A stretch of DNA of 15,041 bases from Caulobacteraceae bacterium (GTDB taxonomy: Bacteria; Pseudomonadota; Alphaproteobacteria; Caulobacterales; Caulobacteraceae): NCBI GenBank assembly GCA_947479185.1, contig CANJYY010000022.1, positions 1-15,041 on the forward strand. The letters are read 5' to 3'. Every line of letters begins with the position of its first letter. Positions within the stretch are counted from its first letter, which is position 1. This document shows, in pieces, positions 12,020 to 15,041 of this stretch. Both the position numbers and the translations under genes were made by a program. The notes below the pieces were generated by a model that ran no database searches, had not been told where the DNA came from, and saw only the letters and a list, made by a program, of their open reading frames with translations.

Positions 12020-14284
12020 TCAGACAGCGACGTACAATTTCCGGGCCAGAGTCTCGATTTCGTTGCGCACCGACCCCGACGTGCCGCGGATCAGCGTCTC
12101 GACTCCGCGGCGAGCGGCTTCCCGGTCAAGGGACAGCACCATCTGCTTGACCGGGCCGATGCCGGCGGGCGGCATCGACAGGCGATCGAAGCCGAGCGCC
12201 ACCAGGGCGAAGGCTTCCAGCGGCCGGCCGGCCATTTCGCCACAGACCGAGACCGGCGTTCCCGTTTCGGCACAGGCGTCCTGGATCTGCTTCAGCGCCC
12301 GCAGCGCCGGCGGCGACAGCGGGTCATAGCGGTCGGCCACCCGGGGGTTCCCCCGGTCGGCGGCGAACAGGTACTGCATCAGGTCGTTGGTGCCGACGGA
12401 GACGAAGTCGGTCATCGGCAGCAGGGCGTCCAGGTGCCACAGCAGCGACGGCGCCTCGATCATCGCCCCGACGTCCAGCCGCGAGGGCGCGGCGCGGCCG
12501 CGGCGCTGGGCCCAGGCCAGCTCGGCGTCGACGAAGGCGCGGGCGGCGCGGAACTCGTCGACACTGGCCACCAGCGGGAACATGATCCGCAGCGGCCGGC
12601 CGTGAGCGGCCCAGATCAGCGCCCGCAGCTGCAGCCGCAGCAGGGCCGGGCGGTCGAGGCCCATGCGCACCGCGCGCCAGCCCAGCGCCGGGTTTTCTTC
12701 CCGCTCCAGCTCCATGTAGGGCAGCAGCTTGTCACCCCCCAGGTCGAGGGTGCGGAAGGTCACCGGCATGCCGTTGGCCGCGTCGAGCACCTTCTCGTAG
12801 AGCGCTCGCTGGGCGTCGAGGCGGGGCATGTCCTCGGCGACCATGAACTGGAATTCGGTGCGGAACAGGCCGATGCCCTCGGCGCCGGTCTCGCCGAGAA
12901 TGTCGAGGTCGACAGCCAGGCCCGCGTTCATCAGCAGGGTGACCTTGGAACCGTCCTTGGTGAAGGCCGGCGTGTCCCGCAGCCTGGCGAACTGCGCCTT
13001 GCGCTGGGCCCGGACCTCGAGGCGGCTGTTCAGGGCCTTCACGACGTCGGGGCGCGGCCGCAGGAAGGCCTCGCCGGTCTCGGCGTCGACGATCACCGCG
13101 TCGCCCTGGGAGACCTTGTCGCGCAGACCGGCCAGGCGGCCGACGCAGGGGATGTCCAGCGCCCGCGCGACGATGGCCGCGTGGCTGGCGGTCGAGCCTT
13201 CCTCCAGCAGCAGGCCCTTGAGCCGTGTGCGGTCGTATTCCAGCAGGTCGGCGGGGCCGAGGTTCCGCGCCACCAGGATGGCGTCGTCGGGCAGCTCGCG
13301 CGAGACGATGCCGTCGCCGATCAGATGGCGCAGCAGGCGATCGTTCAGGTCCTCGAGGTCGTGCAGGCGCTCGCGCAGATAGGGGTCGCGCGCCTGGCCC
13401 AGCCTGGCCCGATGTTCGCTGCGCACGCGCTCGACGGCGGCCTCGGCGGTCAGTCCGGAGCGCACCGCCTCCTGCAGCGACCGGTTCCAGCCGCGGTCGT
13501 GGGCGAACATGCGGTAGGTCTCGAGCACCTCGTAGGGCGCGCCGACCAGGCCGTGGTGGCCCTCGAGCATCTCGTCGATCTGGGTTTGCAGCGCGGCGAT
13601 CGCCGCCGTCAGGCGAACCTCTTCGGCCGCCGCGTCGTCGGACAGCAGCTGTTCGGGCGCCACCGGATGGTCATGCAGGACCACGGTGCCGTAGGCCAGG
13701 CCGTCGGCGAACTTCGCGCCCTTCAGCCGCTCGGGCTTGTGCGGCGCGATCTCGACGTCCTTGAGCGCCTCGTTGCTCAGCAGCTCGCCGGCGCCGACCA
13801 TTTCGGCCAGCACCATGGCGATGATCTGCAGGTCCTCGACCTCTTCCTCGCCGTAGGTGCGCTCGGTGCGGTTCTGGACGACCAGCACGCCGATCGGGCG
13901 GCCGCCGCGCAGCAGCGGCACGCCGAGGAAGGAATGGTAGGGATCTTCGCCCGTTTCCGGTCGATAGGCGAAGGCCGGATGGTTCGGCGCGTCGCTGAGA
14001 TTCAGCGGCCGGCCGAGGCGGACGATCTCGCCGACCAGGCCCTCGCCCGACTTCAGCCGGGTGACGTGGACGGCGTCGCTGGCCAGGCCCTCGGTGGCGA
14101 ACAGCTCCAGCTCGCCGCCGGCGCGGCGCAGATAGATCGAGCAGACCTCGGCGACCATGGAGGCGGCGATGATCCGCACGACCATGTCGAGCTTGACCTG
14201 GGCCGGCGCGTCGCCGGCCATGGCTTCGCGAATCTGCCGAAGCAGACTGCGTGGACCACGCGTGGCGAAGCTCGACGCGACCAT
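12020..14284 (-). CDS. ptsP: phosphoenolpyruvate-protein phosphotransferase PtsP (EI-Ntr)
   Basis: A 754-residue first enzyme of the nitrogen phosphotransferase system; it autophosphorylates from PEP and passes the phosphate to NPr, then EIIA-Ntr. Domains in order: a GAF sensor at about 28-168 (VCSIYLRRAGGELELFATEG, SFLGVPLLRGGRPIGVLVVQ), which binds glutamine in studied homologues; an EI N-terminal helical domain (190-325); the mobile phosphohistidine domain with GSTASHAAIVARA, active His368 (335-412); and the PEP-binding TIM barrel (430-735) with IGLFRTEF (471-478), FRTLDLGGDK (510-519), SVGTNDLMQY (629-638) and Cys681 in VCGEMAGRP. Length and architecture are normal. ATG 14284 has GGGAG about 14 bases upstream. 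It lies downstream of lysC on the same strand, a common alphaproteobacterial order; the 175-base gap may hold its own promoter. Confidence 0.97.
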   Translation of the reverse strand: MVASSFATRGPRSLLRQIREAMAGDAPAQVKLDMVVRIIAASMVAEVCSIYLRRAGGELELFATEGLASDAVHVTRLKSGEGLVGEIVRLGRPLNLSDAPNHPAFAYRPETGEDPYHSFLGVPLLRGGRPIGVLVVQNRTERTYGEEEVEDLQIIAMVLAEMVGAGELLSNEALKDVEIAPHKPERLKGAKFADGLAYGTVVLHDHPVAPEQLLSDDAAAEEVRLTAAIAALQTQIDEMLEGHHGLVGAPYEVLETYRMFAHDRGWNRSLQEAVRSGLTAEAAVERVRSEHRARLGQARDPYLRERLHDLEDLNDRLLRHLIGDGIVSRELPDDAILVARNLGPADLLEYDRTRLKGLLLEEGSTASHAAIVARALDIPCVGRLAGLRDKVSQGDAVIVDAETGEAFLRPRPDVVKALNSRLEVRAQRKAQFARLRDTPAFTKDGSKVTLLMNAGLAVDLDILGETGAEGIGLFRTEFQFMVAEDMPRLDAQRALYEKVLDAANGMPVTFRTLDLGGDKLLPYMELEREENPALGWRAVRMGLDRPALLRLQLRALIWAAHGRPLRIMFPLVASVDEFRAARAFVDAELAWAQRRGRAAPSRLDVGAMIEAPSLLWHLDALLPMTDFVSVGTNDLMQYLFAADRGNPRVADRYDPLSPPALRALKQIQDACAETGTPVSVCGEMAGRPLEAFALVALGFDRLSMPPAGIGPVKQMVLSLDREAARRGVETLIRGTSGSVRNEIETLARKLYVAV

Positions 14285-14316
14285 GGGTCTGATATGTTCT
14301 CCCGTCCTGAGCGGCG

Positions 14317-14324
14317 CCTATAGC
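14317..14324 (-). promoter_or_regulatory. possible -10 element of a ptsP promoter
   Basis: On the - strand GCTATAGG lies 32 bases upstream of the ptsP ATG at 14284 and matches the GCTA-centred -10 of Caulobacter housekeeping promoters. No good -35 is present at 16-18 bases (ACTGTT-like only); a TTGACGG occurs too far upstream. Start of transcription would be near 14310. Confidence 0.35.
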
Positions 14325-14459
14325 AGATTTCCGCAGCGGAACAGTGACCCGGACCGTGCAAAAGCCGTCAACCGCCGACATTCAACGGAAGACCGATGAG
14401 CGCCGGGTAAATTGCCGCGAAATCAGGCTGATCGATGGCGCGGGACCGCGCCGCCGGAC

Positions 14460-15041
14460 CTAGAGCTGGTCGAGGCCGTAGGCCGCGTGCAGGGCGCGCA
14501 CGGCCAGTTCGGTATAGGCCTCGTCGATCAGCACGCTGATCTTGATCTCGCTGGTCGAGATCACCTGGATGTTGACGCCCTTCTCGGCCAGGGCGGTGAA
14601 CATGGTCTTGGCCACGCCGGCATGGCTGCGCATGCCCACGCCGATGACCGAGACCTTGGCCACGTCCTCGTTCAGCTGCACGTCCTCGAAGCCGATCTCG
14701 GCCTGTCCGGAGCGCAGGATCTCGACCGCCCGGCCGGCGTCGCGCTTGCCGACGGTGAACTCCATGTTGGCCGCGCCCTCGCTGCGGGCGTGGCTCTGGA
14801 CGATCATGTCGACGTTGACGTTGGCGTCGGCCAGCCGGCCGAAGATCTTCGAGGAGACGCCAGGCGTGTCCGGCAGGCCGAACAGGCTGATCTTGGCCTC
14901 GTCGCGGCTGTAGGCCACGCCGCTCACGATGCGCTTTTCCACGATCTCCTCCTCGTCGCAGACGATGGTGCCCTTCCCTTCGGAAGTATGGCCGGACTCT
15001 TCTCCCGGCTCGACGAAACTGGACAGCACGCGCAGCGGAAC
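14460..15041 (-). CDS. lysC: aspartate kinase, C-terminal regulatory part (partial)
   Basis: The last 193 residues of aspartokinase, the first enzyme of lysine/threonine/methionine/diaminopimelate synthesis; the frame runs off the window edge, so the catalytic domain and start are outside. Visible are the end of the kinase domain (VLSSFVEPGEESG), a linker with EEEIVEKRIVSGVAYSRDE, then two ACT domains that bind lysine and/or threonine for feedback control: ACT1 beginning AKISLFGLPDTPGVSSKIF with ANVNVDMIVQ, and ACT2 beginning AKVSVIGVGMRSHAGVAKTM with GVNIQVISTSEIKISVLID. The ending AVRALHAAYGLDQL is typical of alphaproteobacterial LysC. The acidic/serine insert before the ACT domains (GEESGHTSEGKG) is usual for this clade. 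ptsP follows downstream after 175 bases. Confidence 0.96.
   Translation of the reverse strand, partial: VPLRVLSSFVEPGEESGHTSEGKGTIVCDEEEIVEKRIVSGVAYSRDEAKISLFGLPDTPGVSSKIFGRLADANVNVDMIVQSHARSEGAANMEFTVGKRDAGRAVEILRSGQAEIGFEDVQLNEDVAKVSVIGVGMRSHAGVAKTMFTALAEKGVNIQVISTSEIKISVLIDEAYTELAVRALHAAYGLDQL

Noticed and set aside
12434..14323. Open frame of 629 codons on the + strand
   Set aside because: It lies entirely opposite ptsP, is Gln/His/Arg/Gly-rich without domain logic, and is explained by high GC at third positions of ptsP.
14437..14452. GGCGCGG/CCGCGCC palindrome after lysC as a terminator
   Set aside because: At most a 6-bp stem with a 4-base loop and no T-run; common by chance at this GC content.

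Overview
The window is high-GC, densely coded chromosomal DNA. The RpoD C-terminus, the lysC-ptsP pair, the rodZ-ispG pair and the codon use point to an alphaproteobacterium, most likely a member of the Caulobacteraceae (Caulobacter/Phenylobacterium type). The genus is inference. I see no prophage, insertion sequence, CRISPR array, tRNA or rRNA.

Layout, left to right. (1) 2-325: the 3' end of rpoD on the + strand, closed by a strong bidirectional Rho-independent terminator. (2) 337-840: two small - strand genes, a 65-residue membrane protein and a 69-residue orphan resembling the C-terminal end of flagellar rod/hook proteins. (3) 959-3061: a probable + strand operon of a DUF962/Mpo1-like membrane protein, an SDR oxidoreductase, a four-helix membrane protein and a small six-cysteine exported protein. 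It ends at a 12-bp hairpin shared with a convergent exported protein (3104-3799, -). (4) 3977-5244: a DUF998-type membrane protein (+) convergent with a TIGR02466-type putative 2OG-Fe(II) oxygenase (-). (5) 5293-5397: a 105-bp imperfect inverted repeat of the dispersed intergenic type, just past the stop of a Tat-exported type-B carboxylesterase (5406-7007, -), which is divergent from a zinc alcohol dehydrogenase (7154-8227, +). (6) 8224-9542: two tandem - strand paralogues of a small winged-HTH regulator family, separated by a 365-bp gene-poor gap. The gap holds a + strand terminator and hairpins suggestive of a small RNA. (7) 9674-15041: a conserved housekeeping block on the - strand, namely (in transcription order) lysC (5' end outside the window), ptsP, rodZ and ispG.

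How the genes relate: the right-hand block serves core metabolism and cell shape (aspartate-family amino acids, nitrogen PTS phosphorelay, MreB anchoring, isoprenoid synthesis). The left and middle are accessory-like envelope, lipid and redox genes of mostly unknown role. The least explained part is the paired regulators with the structured spacer between them. I found no clear-cut new biological system; the best leads are that regulator/spacer module, the large inverted repeat and several gene-end hairpins.
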